Shown: positions 36,781-45,805, counted from the first letter of the stretch. The stretch is 48,985 nt of DNA from Arthrobacter sp. H20 (GCF_000520515.1 NZ_KI914713.1:1-48985), one strand, 5' to 3'. Notes: generated from the letters alone by a model not told the origin. A program made the numbers and translations.

Positions 36781-38400
36781 ATGAACAACCTGATTACTCT
36801 CAACGGCGTTACCCTGACGGCGCCGGCCGTGCGTCGCCAGGACGAAATTCTCACCCCCGAGGCCCTCGAGTTCCTGCGCCGGCTGCACCAGTCCACCGCC
36901 AGTCGCCGGCAGGAACTTCTGCAGCTGCGGCAGCAGTCACGCGCCAGGATCTCCAACGGCACTGACCCACGTTTTCTCCCCGAGACAAAACACATTAGGG
37001 ACGACGCCGGGTGGCGGGTTGCGCCAGTCGCTCCCGGATTGGAGGACCGCCGGGTAGAGATCACCGGGCCGGTGGACCGGAAGATGACCATAAACGCACT
37101 CAACTCGGGTGCCAAGGTATGGCTCGCTGACATGGAGGACTCGTCAACTCCCAGCTGGTCCAACGTCATCAACGGCCAGCTCAACCTGCGCGATGCCCTG
37201 GCGAACCGGATTGATTTCACCTCGCCAGAGGGCAAGGAGTATCATCTTGGTGCCGACCGGCCGACCATCGTGGTGCGGCCCCGCGGGTGGCACCTTCCAG
37301 AGAAGCACCTGCTGATCAACAACACCCCGATCGCCGGGGGACTGGTGGATTTCGGCCTGTATTTCTTCCATAACGCCCGCACCCTCATTGCGCAGGGCAA
37401 GGGTCCCTACTTCTACCTGCCGAAGATTGAGAACCACCTGGAGGCGCGGCTGTGGAATGACATCTTCGTCCAGGCCCAGCAGCTCCTTGGCCTGCCGCAG
37501 GGCACCATCCGCGCCACGGTACTGATCGAAACCATCACTGCCGCTTTCGAGATGGAGGAGATCCTCTACGAGCTGCGCGAACACGCCGCGGGCCTGAATG
37601 CGGGCCGGTGGGACTACATCTTCTCGGTGATCAAGAACTTCAGGACCCGCGGTCCGCGCTTCGTCCTCCCCGACCGTTCGATGGTGACCATGACCGCCCC
37701 GTTCATGCGTTCCTATACCGAGCAGTTAGTGCGGATCTGTCATCGCCGCGGTGCCCACGCGATCGGTGGCATGGCCGCCAACATCCCGAACCGCCGCGAT
37801 GAGGCAGCCAACGCCGTCGCACTCGAAAAAGTGCGGGCAGACAAGACGCGCGAAGCCAATGACGGTTTCGATGGCTCGTGGGTAGCCCACCCGGACCTGG
37901 TTCCGGTGGCCATGGAGGTCTTCGACGGGGTCCTCGGCACGGAGCCAAACCAGCTGACCAAGCTGCGCGACGACGTCGTCCCCGATGACAAGGCGCTCCT
38001 GAATATTGCTGGCACCCCCGGGGTTATCACCGAAGCTGGGGTGCGCGGCAATCTGGAGGTGGGCGTGAGGTACATCGAGTCGTGGTTGCGCGGCAACGGT
38101 GCTGCTGCCATCAACTCGCTGATGGAGGACGCGGCCACGGCTGAGATTTCGCGGTCGCAGATCTGGCAGTGGATCTATTCGGGTGCGGTCACCGACGAGG
38201 GTGAGATGATCACCCACGGCTGGGTCGCTGAACTGCTGGACGAGGAGTTCGAGCGGATGGAGCGCTTCGACGGAGACCGGTTCGTTGACGCCCGTGCAAT
38301 CTTCGAGGAGGTGGCCCTGGGCGAGGAGTTCCCCACCTTCCTCACCGTCCCCGCCTATGCACGCTACCTTCACGAGAGCAGGGAACTGGCCCCGGCCTGA
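36781..38400 (+). CDS. aceB: malate synthase A
   Basis: Condenses glyoxylate with acetyl-CoA to malate, the second glyoxylate-shunt enzyme. It has 539 residues from the ATG at 36781, which follows a perfect AGGAGG (36769-36774); the in-frame codons from 36733 lie inside the inverted repeat and are not used. Malate synthase A landmarks are [80 protein letters not shown] and [16 protein letters not shown]. It follows aceA in the same orientation and is probably under RamB control. Confidence 0.98.
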   Translation: MNNLITLNGVTLTAPAVRRQDEILTPEALEFLRRLHQSTASRRQELLQLRQQSRARISNGTDPRFLPETKHIRDDAGWRVAPVAPGLEDRRVEITGPVDRKMTINALNSGAKVWLADMEDSSTPSWSNVINGQLNLRDALANRIDFTSPEGKEYHLGADRPTIVVRPRGWHLPEKHLLINNTPIAGGLVDFGLYFFHNARTLIAQGKGPYFYLPKIENHLEARLWNDIFVQAQQLLGLPQGTIRATVLIETITAAFEMEEILYELREHAAGLNAGRWDYIFSVIKNFRTRGPRFVLPDRSMVTMTAPFMRSYTEQLVRICHRRGAHAIGGMAANIPNRRDEAANAVALEKVRADKTREANDGFDGSWVAHPDLVPVAMEVFDGVLGTEPNQLTKLRDDVVPDDKALLNIAGTPGVITEAGVRGNLEVGVRYIESWLRGNGAAAINSLMEDAATAEISRSQIWQWIYSGAVTDEGEMITHGWVAELLDEEFERMERFDGDRFVDARAIFEEVALGEEFPTFLTVPAYARYLHESRELAPA

Positions 38401-38423
38401 GCCCGCCTGAGCCTGCCACGCCC

Positions 38424-38498
38424 GGACGCGCCCGCAGAAAGTGTTCAGCTAAGGCAGCTAGCCACCGCTTTTTCCGCACACCCTCTGTGGGCGCGTCC
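38424..38498. repeat. long imperfect palindrome downstream of aceB
   Basis: Arms at 38424-38438 and 38484-38498 match at 14 of 15 positions. The interior holds a smaller AGCT-containing symmetry and a CTTTTT run (38468-38473). It lies in the 135-nt gap between aceB and the frnE-like gene, so it may terminate the ace transcript, but the two-tier layout also recalls the elements around the DUF559 gene. Confidence 0.65.
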
Positions 38499-38535
38499 CG
38501 TTGGTGCGGGAATACCCCACCGCTGGCGGCGCGTT

Positions 38536-39261
38536 ATGCCGGATATGCAGATTGAGATTTGGTCAGACGTCAAGTGCCCATGGTGTTTCGTCGGCAAGCG
38601 CCGGTTCGAGAAGGCACTTGCGGGTTTCGACCACCGGGACCACGTTACAGTGACCTGGAAAAGTTTCCAGCTGGACCCGGATCTCCCGGACCACTATGAC
38701 GGCACCGAGCAGCAGTACCTCGCCGAACGTAAGGGTATCTCCGAAGATCGCATCCGCCAGATGTGGGACAGCCTCTCCGCTTCGGCTGCAGGCGAAGGAC
38801 TGGACTTCCGCTTCGAGGACGTGGTGGTAGGCAACAGCTTCACCGCCCACCGGTTCCTGCACCTGGCCAAATCACAGGGTCTCGGCGACGCCGCCAAGGA
38901 AGCCATTTTGTCCGCCCACTTTGAACAGGGCAAGGACACCTCTGATACTGAATTTTTGGTGAGCCTCGGCCGCGAGATTGGTCTTCCGGAGCTGGATGTG
39001 CGGGACACCCTTGGCACTGACCGCTTCGCCGACGACGTGCGGCACGACATCGCCGAGGCCCAGAATCTTGGCATTAGCGGAGTGCCGTTTTTCGTCATCG
39101 ACCGCAAGTACGGTATCTCCGGTGCGCAGCCCACCGAGCTGTTCGCCGAGGCGCTCGACACCGCATGGAAAGAAGCGAATCCGCTCACTCTCGTGAATCC
39201 CGCGGGTTCGGGTACACAGTCGGCCGACGGCGAAGTGTGCGGCCCAGACGGTTGTAACTAG
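38536..39261 (+). CDS. DsbA-family oxidoreductase, FrnE type
   Basis: Cytoplasmic thioredoxin-fold protein of 241 residues. MQIEIWSDVKCPWCFVGKRRFEKAL carries the CPWC active site (Cys14, Cys17). A helical insertion follows, then GISGVPFFVIDRKYGISGAQP with the cis-proline loop, as in FrnE/2-hydroxychromene isomerase-like DsbA proteins. There is no signal peptide. The C-terminal tail has an extra CGPDGC motif, common in this family. The start may be ATG 38536 or 38545. The stop overlaps the stop of the convergent LytR_C gene (CTAA). Confidence 0.92.
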   Translation: MPDMQIEIWSDVKCPWCFVGKRRFEKALAGFDHRDHVTVTWKSFQLDPDLPDHYDGTEQQYLAERKGISEDRIRQMWDSLSASAAGEGLDFRFEDVVVGNSFTAHRFLHLAKSQGLGDAAKEAILSAHFEQGKDTSDTEFLVSLGREIGLPELDVRDTLGTDRFADDVRHDIAEAQNLGISGVPFFVIDRKYGISGAQPTELFAEALDTAWKEANPLTLVNPAGSGTQSADGEVCGPDGCN

Positions 39262-39965
39262 GGGGCCGCCGGTGTCGATGACGGCGTACTCGATGTCGAC
39301 TCGGCCTCGGCGGACTCTGCCGTTGGGTCGGCGCAGACTAGCCCTGCCGGCGTGGCGTCCAGCTCTTCCTCTGCGATGAGAGCTCCATACCCCGAACCGA
39401 CGACGACGTCGACGGTTGCGTCAGTGCGCTCGTCCTCGACGAAGGTGGTTCCGGGGATCTGGCGCTGCACCGTGAACGCGTTCGAGTAACCGTTAGGACC
39501 GGCCACCACGATAGCTGTCATGCCGACCCGGTTCACCGTGCGGTTGCCGATCTCACCGACCACAAAGGCCCGCTCCCGTAGGCTTTCGCCGACGGTGCCC
39601 GCCAGGCCGGAGACAGTGGTGCTGTTGTACAGGTTGATGGTGACGGCCGAGGGTGACTGCACTTCGAATGGACCCGCAGGGCAGGTATATGTCGGTTCGG
39701 GGTCGGGCTCCAGTGCAGCGATCCGGATGTCCCCACGGTTGATGCCGACTGCAACGAACACCGCCGCCACCAGAAGGGCGACCAGGACCACCAGCACTAT
39801 CCCGTGGCGGAGTCGACGCATGTAGATGTGGGGGCGTTCAACGTCCCCGGTATCGGCGAACACGTTGTCCAGGTCGTTTTCAGTGACAATCCGGTGGCCG
39901 TGCCACTCAATGGGGTTCTTCTTCGACCTTTTGGTCTGGTGCCGGCGCGGGGGCTGGTCAGTCAT
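39258..39965 (-). CDS. membrane-anchored LytR C-terminal-domain protein
   Basis: A 235-residue protein with a basic cytoplasmic N-terminus, one transmembrane helix (about residues 52-74, HGIVLVVLVALLVAAVFVAVG) and an extracytoplasmic LytR_C (PF13399-type) domain with INLYNSTTVSGLAGTVGESLRERAFVVGEIGN and TVDVVVGSGYGAL. The tail is Ser/Thr/Pro-rich. LytR_C domains accompany LCP enzymes that attach glycopolymers to peptidoglycan, but no LCP catalytic domain is present here, so an accessory envelope role is inferred. It overlaps the upstream small gene by 8 nt. Confidence 0.9.
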   Translation of the reverse strand: MTDQPPRRHQTKRSKKNPIEWHGHRIVTENDLDNVFADTGDVERPHIYMRRLRHGIVLVVLVALLVAAVFVAVGINRGDIRIAALEPDPEPTYTCPAGPFEVQSPSAVTINLYNSTTVSGLAGTVGESLRERAFVVGEIGNRTVNRVGMTAIVVAGPNGYSNAFTVQRQIPGTTFVEDERTDATVDVVVGSGYGALIAEEELDATPAGLVCADPTAESAEAESTSSTPSSTPAAP

Positions 39966-40260
39966 CGATCACCAGCACGCGCGCGTGCAAAATGGTTCGC
40001 TGATGAAGTGCGGTCCGGACGGCTCGGTGAAGGCCGTCTTCGAGGTAAAGCGTCTCGTTCCACTGGACCACGTGCGGGAACAGATCGCCGAAGAAGGTGG
40101 AGTCCTCAGCCAGCAGCGCCTCTAGGTCAAGGGTGGTCTTGGTGGTCACCAGTTCGTCGAGGCGGACCTGCCGGGGCGCGACGCCGGCCCAGTCCTTGGG
40201 GCTCACGTAACCATGGTCGGGGTAGGGGCGTCCGGCGCTTACGGCTTTGAAGATCACCAC
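39958..40260 (-). CDS. small conserved actinobacterial protein (sometimes labelled VapB-like)
   Basis: A 100-residue protein starting at GTG 40260: MVIFKAVSAGRPYPDHG, VAPRQVRLDELVTTKTTLDLEALLAEDSTFFGDLFPHVVQW. It resembles a small conserved protein that pipelines sometimes call a VapB-family antitoxin. No PIN-domain toxin is adjacent, so I would not treat it as a toxin-antitoxin gene. It is translationally coupled to the LytR_C gene (8-nt overlap), which is better evidence for a shared envelope-related role. Confidence 0.75.
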   Translation of the reverse strand: MVIFKAVSAGRPYPDHGYVSPKDWAGVAPRQVRLDELVTTKTTLDLEALLAEDSTFFGDLFPHVVQWNETLYLEDGLHRAVRTALHQRTILHARVLVIDD

Positions 40261-40344
40261 TAAAGACTAGAGAAGATCAGCAGGCAATGAAACATGAGCC
40301 ACGCCCAGCGGCATGTAGTGGCCTAAAGGTTACGTGCCGACGGA

Positions 40345-41694
40345 TCAGGTCACAATGATCGGAACCGTCCGTACAGCCAGTGTCGCGCCAGTAATCCAGT
40401 CCTCCCACTCGACTCTCAGTTCGTACCGGCCGGAAGCTCGAGGCATTAGCATCACGTCGTAACGTTCTGCGGCGCCGAATGCCAGCACACTGGTGAGCAG
40501 GGGATAGCCGGCCGCCGAGCAGGTGGGAGCCGGCACCCCCGGAATAGACGTGTCTCTGAAGGGCCTCCCATCATGAGCAATGATCTCGGCAATCCGCGCA
40601 GGGTGCCCCGCCGCATCGGTGAAGTACATCCGGTTTGGTAGATAGTTTGCGTTCACTATCCGCAGAAGCGTTGGCTTGCGCGCCCCAGACACCACGTTGG
40701 CGGAGATGGATGAGAGACTCCACGCGCGGTCGTCCGTGTCACCCCGGTTGGACAACTGGCCGCCCAGCAGATAGAAGTGCTTGGGCTCAAACCGGTTTAA
40801 ACCGACATCCTCACCGGACAACCCGGCCGCATGGTTCATTTCATGCCAGCGCGGGTCCACCGAGTACGGAACTAGGATGGTTTCCGACTCGATGTCGTAC
40901 TCGGGTCCGTCAACGAAGGCTCTGCGCGCGCCTGGGCTCACCGGACAGCTGGGATGCACTACGGGGTCCACCACCAGTGCCCCAAACATACCCATCTGTG
41001 CGTGCAGGACGGTGTTGACATGGCAGTGATAGAAGTATGTGCCCGCCGCCCCATAGTTGGGATCACCGGGCCTGCCTGGCTCGGCCTGCCACTGGTAGGT
41101 ATAGGTATTCCCGATTTCAAAGGAAGTGTGCCCTACTCCGTCATTGCGTGGATCGGGTTCCATGCCGTGCCAGTGGATGGTGTGCGCGCCCTTACCTGGA
41201 GTAAACGTCGCATGAAAAATCTCGCCTTCCTTGGGGCGCAGTGTCGGCCCCGGCAGGCTCCGGCCGGACGCCTCTGTCTGGAAACTCCAGATCTCGATTT
41301 TTTTGCCATCATCAAATGCAAGATCGCGGGAAAAGAAGTCCAGGACCACAGCTGTTTGCGGCGTCTGCAGAAATTCCGTTCCAGGGTTATCAAGGTCAAG
41401 CTGTTCTGAACTGAAGTCCACCTGGCTGCGAAACCGGTGGTTCGGGACTCCAGCGTGGTCGTCATCAGGGTCGGGTAGGGGGATGGGCGCCAGTGTCGGC
41501 GTTGGCGTTGGCGTTGGAACCAGGGTTGGTGTCGCAGAACGTCTCGGCTTGGGCGTCGGCTTAGCAGTCGTCGACTTCGGCTTCGGCGTGGGGGTGGGCG
41601 TCGGCTTCGGCTTCGCGGTCTTGCGCTCGGCTTCTGTGCGCTTGGACCAGGGGAACCGCCGCTCCATGCTGGCGGGAACCTTGCCGTTGCTCAC
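40345..41694 (-). CDS. multicopper oxidase-like protein B (domains 1+2, Pro/Thr-rich N-terminus)
   Basis: A 449-residue cupredoxin protein. Residues 28-80 form a K/P/T-rich linker with PTPTPTP runs. Cupredoxin domain 1 has His171-x2-His174-Trp-His176-Gly and His223-Cys-His225...His231...Met234/Met236. Domain 2 (LLRIVNANYLPNRMYF, IAEIIAHDGRPF) ends the chain. The third cupredoxin domain of a classical three-domain oxidase, which carries HxxHxH and the final HCH, is absent. There is no signal peptide or membrane segment, although copper oxidases normally work outside the cytoplasm. It overlaps the partner gene by 4 nt (ATGA). It could pair with that partner to complete the copper sites. Confidence 0.88.
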   Translation of the reverse strand: MSNGKVPASMERRFPWSKRTEAERKTAKPKPTPTPTPKPKSTTAKPTPKPRRSATPTLVPTPTPTPTLAPIPLPDPDDDHAGVPNHRFRSQVDFSSEQLDLDNPGTEFLQTPQTAVVLDFFSRDLAFDDGKKIEIWSFQTEASGRSLPGPTLRPKEGEIFHATFTPGKGAHTIHWHGMEPDPRNDGVGHTSFEIGNTYTYQWQAEPGRPGDPNYGAAGTYFYHCHVNTVLHAQMGMFGALVVDPVVHPSCPVSPGARRAFVDGPEYDIESETILVPYSVDPRWHEMNHAAGLSGEDVGLNRFEPKHFYLLGGQLSNRGDTDDRAWSLSSISANVVSGARKPTLLRIVNANYLPNRMYFTDAAGHPARIAEIIAHDGRPFRDTSIPGVPAPTCSAAGYPLLTSVLAFGAAERYDVMLMPRASGRYELRVEWEDWITGATLAVRTVPIIVT

Positions 41695-43124
41695 AATGCC
41701 GCTCCTGTGATCGGTGCTTTCAGGGTCCAGTGAGCAACCAGCCCACCCGGATACAACCCTCCGGCAGCTGTCTGCGAGGGCTCAGCGTGACAGTGCATGG
41801 GGTATTCCCAGTCTGTTTTTCGGGCGGCCCAGACGGCGTCGACGGCATCCGGGGGCCGCTTGATGGGGATGATGCAGTCCTTGCGGTCCATGGGTTCCAG
41901 TTCAACCACGTCCTCCCATTGCTGAACCACAACGTGACCCTCGGGATCCACGAAGCCGTCACTGCGCGGCCAATTGTAATTGTTGCGTCCTACGGTCCAC
42001 AGGTGGTTTCCATGAAAGTGCATCTGGTGGAACACGATTCCAGGGTTGACCATTCGGACAAGCTGCCCTCCGCGCAGCGTTCCCAACTCGGTGCCCTCGC
42101 CGAACTGACGGACGTCCAGCTGTCGCGGATACCCGGAAATGAGCGTCTGTTCTTTTTGCGCCAGATTCAACTGATCGTTGGTGGTGATGCCGAGGGATTC
42201 GAATCCGCTGCGTCCGTTCAGCAAAAAGTACCGCGGGACGGCCTTCGTCCTACGTGGGTCGACGGTTCCTCCGGACGCCTCGATCCCGGCCCAGACCGAG
42301 TCAACGTCATGACAGATCCATAGCCACTGGCGCTCGAATGAAGCGAGGTTCTCCCCGACGGCCCACTGATGGTCCGGATGCACAACCAGCAGCACCCCAA
42401 AGAGGCCCAATACCCGCTCAACCGGATTGTTGGTCGGGTCGGTGTAGATGTACGTCCCGGGTGCGGTCGCATCAATTTCCAGCATTGCGGTTCCCGCTGG
42501 ATCGATGACGCCGGTGCCCACGTCGCTCTTGCCGGGACCGACCCCGTGCAGGGTGAACTGATGCGGCTTGGACAGCCGGTTGTGAACACGTATCCGGATC
42601 CTGCCCCCCACTTCAGCAATAATGGTGCGCTCCGGAAAATAGCTCGCCCAGTAGTTGCGGCGGATATAATACTGCCCGGGGTTGGCAGGGTCCGGCCCGT
42701 AGGGCTGCGGCGTTCCGTGCGGGGGCAGCGGGGCGCCCAATGGGTAGCTCCGGCTCTCCACCAGTTGCCCGCTCGCGGTGAACACCTTCGGGGCAATTGC
42801 AAGGCTAGGGCGGAAGTCGTCAACATTCGTTGGACGGTCCCCAAATCCACGGTGATAGATCAACGAGCCGTCAACCATTTTCAGGTAGCCCTCATTGATA
42901 TAGAGGTCCAGTACGCCTGGGATTGGACTGACAGCCATCGGCTGGCTCGATGCCACCACTCGGCCCTGGGTGCGCTTGAGTGGCTGCTGATGAACCAGTG
43001 CAGCCACTCCCACCCCCGCGGCGGCTCCATACCTGAGGAAGTCCCACCGGCCCAGCTGCCCGGCCGCAGCCACAAGATCGGTAGCTTCCGCAACATCCTG
43101 CGGCCCATTATCGATATCAGTCAT
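41691..43124 (-). CDS. multicopper oxidase-like protein A (degenerate domain 1, intact C-terminal HxH motifs)
   Basis: A 477-residue multicopper-oxidase-like protein. A degenerate Tat-like stretch is seen at 25-45 (GRWDFLRYGAAAGVG; only one arginine). Domain 1 retains His188-x4-His193-Gly but has YIYTDPTNN where a Y-H-x-H motif is expected. The C-terminal domain has His366-x2-His369-Phe-His371-Gly and His444-Cys445-His446, but Ser450 replaces the type-1 copper His normally four residues later. Two trinuclear-type HxH motifs therefore remain. It is coupled by 4-nt overlaps to genes on both sides. The degenerate sites and the complementary set in the next protein suggest a heteromer. Confidence 0.88.
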   Translation of the reverse strand: MTDIDNGPQDVAEATDLVAAAGQLGRWDFLRYGAAAGVGVAALVHQQPLKRTQGRVVASSQPMAVSPIPGVLDLYINEGYLKMVDGSLIYHRGFGDRPTNVDDFRPSLAIAPKVFTASGQLVESRSYPLGAPLPPHGTPQPYGPDPANPGQYYIRRNYWASYFPERTIIAEVGGRIRIRVHNRLSKPHQFTLHGVGPGKSDVGTGVIDPAGTAMLEIDATAPGTYIYTDPTNNPVERVLGLFGVLLVVHPDHQWAVGENLASFERQWLWICHDVDSVWAGIEASGGTVDPRRTKAVPRYFLLNGRSGFESLGITTNDQLNLAQKEQTLISGYPRQLDVRQFGEGTELGTLRGGQLVRMVNPGIVFHQMHFHGNHLWTVGRNNYNWPRSDGFVDPEGHVVVQQWEDVVELEPMDRKDCIIPIKRPPDAVDAVWAARKTDWEYPMHCHAEPSQTAAGGLYPGGLVAHWTLKAPITGAAL

Positions 43125-43813
43125 GATTTCGACAACCAGCCCGGCCGGTTGAGCACCGAAGGCATCTCAAGCGGCAGAGGTTCGCCGTGGCTCCAGGGAT
43201 CGGTGAACTCAGCAAAGAGTCTTTTCGCATCGGAGGGCACCAGGAAGTTGATCCAAAAATAGCTTGTCGATTGCGCTGCCAATGGGCCCGTTACCGCTTC
43301 CGCGTCCCTGTTAGTCACTGTGGGTCCGTCCGCCCCGATCTGCAAGCGCAGTTGACCCGGGGCAAAGAGCACTGGACGGTCGGTATGGTTACGAACCTCG
43401 AGCCGAAGTGCGAGATGTTCTCCCCAGGTGCTATTGGCCGGTTGACCCGAGTTACCTACACCCACCGTTCCATGACCGCTGTGGGCCGGACCGGACTTCA
43501 TCAGGTCACCAATACCGCCTGGCCCGTTCGCCGGGGGGAACCTTAGCTGGCGCTCGGCCTCGCTCAGGCGAACGCTGCCAAAAGAAGTTTTCACTCCCGA
43601 CACGGTGGTGAGAGTACCGCTGGTCAAACCAACGGCCACGAGGCCACCCATGCTCACTGTGCCGGCTGCCGTGACACCGATCAGCACCCCGAATACCCTG
43701 CGTGTCAGGCCAGGCTTGTCCGCTGGCCTGATATCCGTGCAAACGGTGGGCTGCACAACCTCCCCCAATAATGTGGTCATCGGCTCATCCGCTCTTATTT
43801 GTAGACTTAGCAT
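43121..43813 (-). CDS. membrane-anchored/Tat-like exported protein, first gene of the cupredoxin operon
   Basis: A 230-residue protein; an internal ATG at 43780 would give 219. Residues 36-64 read LTRRVFGVLIGVTAAG..., a TRRVF twin-arginine-type motif followed by a hydrophobic helix, so it is predicted to be a Tat substrate or a Tat-type membrane anchor. The exported part (from about 66) is beta-rich (LALRLEVRNHTDRPVLFAPGQLRLQI), like DUF4352/Ig-type domains, and contains HSGHG (111-115), a possible metal site. It is the promoter-proximal gene and overlaps the oxidase-like gene A by 4 nt (ATGA). I infer that it exports or anchors the two oxidase-like proteins. Confidence 0.75.
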   Translation of the reverse strand: MLSLQIRADEPMTTLLGEVVQPTVCTDIRPADKPGLTRRVFGVLIGVTAAGTVSMGGLVAVGLTSGTLTTVSGVKTSFGSVRLSEAERQLRFPPANGPGGIGDLMKSGPAHSGHGTVGVGNSGQPANSTWGEHLALRLEVRNHTDRPVLFAPGQLRLQIGADGPTVTNRDAEAVTGPLAAQSTSYFWINFLVPSDAKRLFAEFTDPWSHGEPLPLEMPSVLNRPGWLSKS

Positions 43814-43866
43814 CTCCCTAGAAATTGTTACTTCGACACCTTGTAGAAATCTTGGAGACGTGACCT

Positions 43867-44769
43867 ATGCCTGACACCGATTCGCGCCCTGAGCTGACCG
43901 GACTCCTGCTGGATGTCGATGGACCGATCGCGAGTCCCGTCTCGCGGACAGTGCGTCAGGAGATCATCGGCGACTTAGTGACCCTTGCCGCCGCGGGCTG
44001 GCCCGTCATCTTCAATACCGGGAGGTCCGACACGTTCATCCGGGACGAAGTCATGACGCCGATGCAGGCGGCAGGCATTCCGGAGGGGGTGGTGTTCCAC
44101 GCTATCTGCGAAAAGGGCGGGGTATGGTTCAGCTTCGACAGATCAGGGGCTGGCGAACTGCACATTGATCAATCGCTGGCGCTGCCGAAGGAGTTCGGCG
44201 CCGGCATCCGTGACCTCGTGGCGGAAAAGTACTCGGAACACATGTTCTTCGATGAAACCAAGCACGCAATGGTCTCTGTGGAGCAGCACGTGGACGTGGA
44301 CAACACCGATTATCTTGCTGAGCAGGAGGGGTTCGACGCCGACGCGCTGGCCCTGATGCGCTCCCATGACATGGGAGTCTGCCGGCTTGCCCACCACTCG
44401 CCGGACAGTGATGACAACATCGACTACCGGATTGACCCGACCATCATCTCCACCGATATTGAGTCGGTCCGTCTGGGCAAGGATCTCGGCGCCGAGCGGG
44501 CGCTGAGCCTCCTCGACGCTCGCATTCCCTCACGCTGGCGGACTGTTGGGGATTCACGCACCGACTACGCGATGGCCGATTACCTGCACGAACACGGTTA
44601 CGACGTCGCCCACGTCGATGTGCGGCCCGCCGATGGGGTCCCGGAGACGCCGTATCCAGTTCACACCGAGGACGACCTGACCAACGACGACGCCGGGGCG
44701 GCCTTTCTGGCGCGCTGCGTGCTGTCGCTGACGCCGGGCAGTCACATCGGGCAGATCACTGGCGAGTAG
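43867..44769 (+). CDS. HAD-superfamily hydrolase
   Basis: A 300-residue HAD phosphatase. Motif I is LLLDVDGPIASP (DxD), motif II FNTGRSDTF, and motif IV GDSRTDYAMADYL. The cap region between them, about 130 residues with FFDETKHAMVSVEQH, resembles the C2-capped sucrose- or mannosyl-phosphate phosphatase/Cof group. Substrate is unknown. It is divergent from the cupredoxin operon with a 53-nt gap, in which TAGAAAT occurs twice (43819-43825 and 43844-43850). Confidence 0.85.
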   Translation: MPDTDSRPELTGLLLDVDGPIASPVSRTVRQEIIGDLVTLAAAGWPVIFNTGRSDTFIRDEVMTPMQAAGIPEGVVFHAICEKGGVWFSFDRSGAGELHIDQSLALPKEFGAGIRDLVAEKYSEHMFFDETKHAMVSVEQHVDVDNTDYLAEQEGFDADALALMRSHDMGVCRLAHHSPDSDDNIDYRIDPTIISTDIESVRLGKDLGAERALSLLDARIPSRWRTVGDSRTDYAMADYLHEHGYDVAHVDVRPADGVPETPYPVHTEDDLTNDDAGAAFLARCVLSLTPGSHIGQITGE

Positions 44770-44825
44770 CTGAGCATCAGCGTCGATCCGGCCGCCGGCA
44801 GGCGCGATTCACGCTCACTCGATGG

Positions 44826-45797
44826 TCACGGTGCGGCGTCATGTCCCGCGTGCGGCAGGACCACGAGGTTCCCAATCTTCCGGCCAGTGTCAATCAGTCG
44901 ATGCGCTTCCTGCACTGACTCAAGCCCGGAGAGGACCTCCGTTAACGGGTCGAGCTGTCCACCGGCCACAAGGTTCAGGAGGAGGGCGAAGTGCTCGCGC
45001 CGCTCCGGAGCCGGGCCCGCGAACACCTGGCCCCTCGCGCGGATGGTATCGATCAGGCTCGCAACCGCCAGAATGAGCGATCCCCCCGGAACGAGTAACC
45101 GCAAGCCATCGTCGCGGGAGACGTTACCCACCGCGTCGAAGACGATGTCGAAGCGGTCCTCAAGCATCGCAACCGGCGTTTTCGCATAGTCGATAACCCG
45201 GTCCGCGCCCAGGCGAACCGCAAGGTCCGCATTGCGCTCGCTCGTGACCGCAGTCACAGTGGCGCCGAAGTGCTTGGCGAGCTGCACTGCGGCGGACCCG
45301 ACTGCTCCCGACGCGCCGTTGACGAGCACCGTATTTCCCGCTGTCACGTGGGCTCGATCGCTGAGGAAGTGCAGGGCCGTTGTGCCGCCGAAGAGTATGC
45401 CCGCAGCATCCGTGTGGGGCACCTCCGCGGGCTTGCGCACCAGCGTCGCGGCCCGGGCTCTAACGTACTCAGCATGCGCCCCCAGACGCGCACCGGTCAT
45501 CCCCACCACCTCGTCGCCGGGGGAGAACTGGGTGACATCAGCGGCGATGTGCTCCACCTTGCCCGAAAACGCTGCACCCAGGACACGGGCCCTTGGACCA
45601 CTGACACCGATAGCTGCGCGAGCGAGCACGCCGAACCCTTTCGGGAATCGTCCGGCGCGGATACGTGCATCGCCAGCCGTCACCGCGGCGGCCTCCACGC
45701 GGACCACCACCTCCCCTGCACGCGCCTCGGGCATCGGCGCCTCTGACACGACGGCATTTTCTGGTGGTCCGTAGTGGTTTACAAGCACGACTCGCAT
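44826..45797 (-). CDS. MDR-superfamily NADPH:quinone-type oxidoreductase
   Basis: A 323-residue medium-chain dehydrogenase/reductase. An N-terminal GroES-like domain (VVVRVEAAAVTAGDARIRAG, FSPGDEVVGMTG) and a Rossmann domain with NGASGAVGSAAVQLAKHFGATVTAV are seen. Cysteine zinc ligands are absent, which places it with zinc-free quinone oxidoreductase/crotonyl-reductase-like MDRs. It starts 8 nt from a perfect operator palindrome and is divergent from a TetR gene, so it is very probably the regulated target. The inducing compound is unknown. Confidence 0.92.
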   Translation of the reverse strand: MRVVLVNHYGPPENAVVSEAPMPEARAGEVVVRVEAAAVTAGDARIRAGRFPKGFGVLARAAIGVSGPRARVLGAAFSGKVEHIAADVTQFSPGDEVVGMTGARLGAHAEYVRARAATLVRKPAEVPHTDAAGILFGGTTALHFLSDRAHVTAGNTVLVNGASGAVGSAAVQLAKHFGATVTAVTSERNADLAVRLGADRVIDYAKTPVAMLEDRFDIVFDAVGNVSRDDGLRLLVPGGSLILAVASLIDTIRARGQVFAGPAPERREHFALLLNLVAGGQLDPLTEVLSGLESVQEAHRLIDTGRKIGNLVVLPHAGHDAAP

Positions 45798-45805
45798 GAC
45801 ATCCC

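Noticed and set aside
42369-43262. Plus-strand 297-residue frame
   Set aside because: Antisense to the cupredoxin operon; no recognisable motif, and the minus-strand genes are clearly real.
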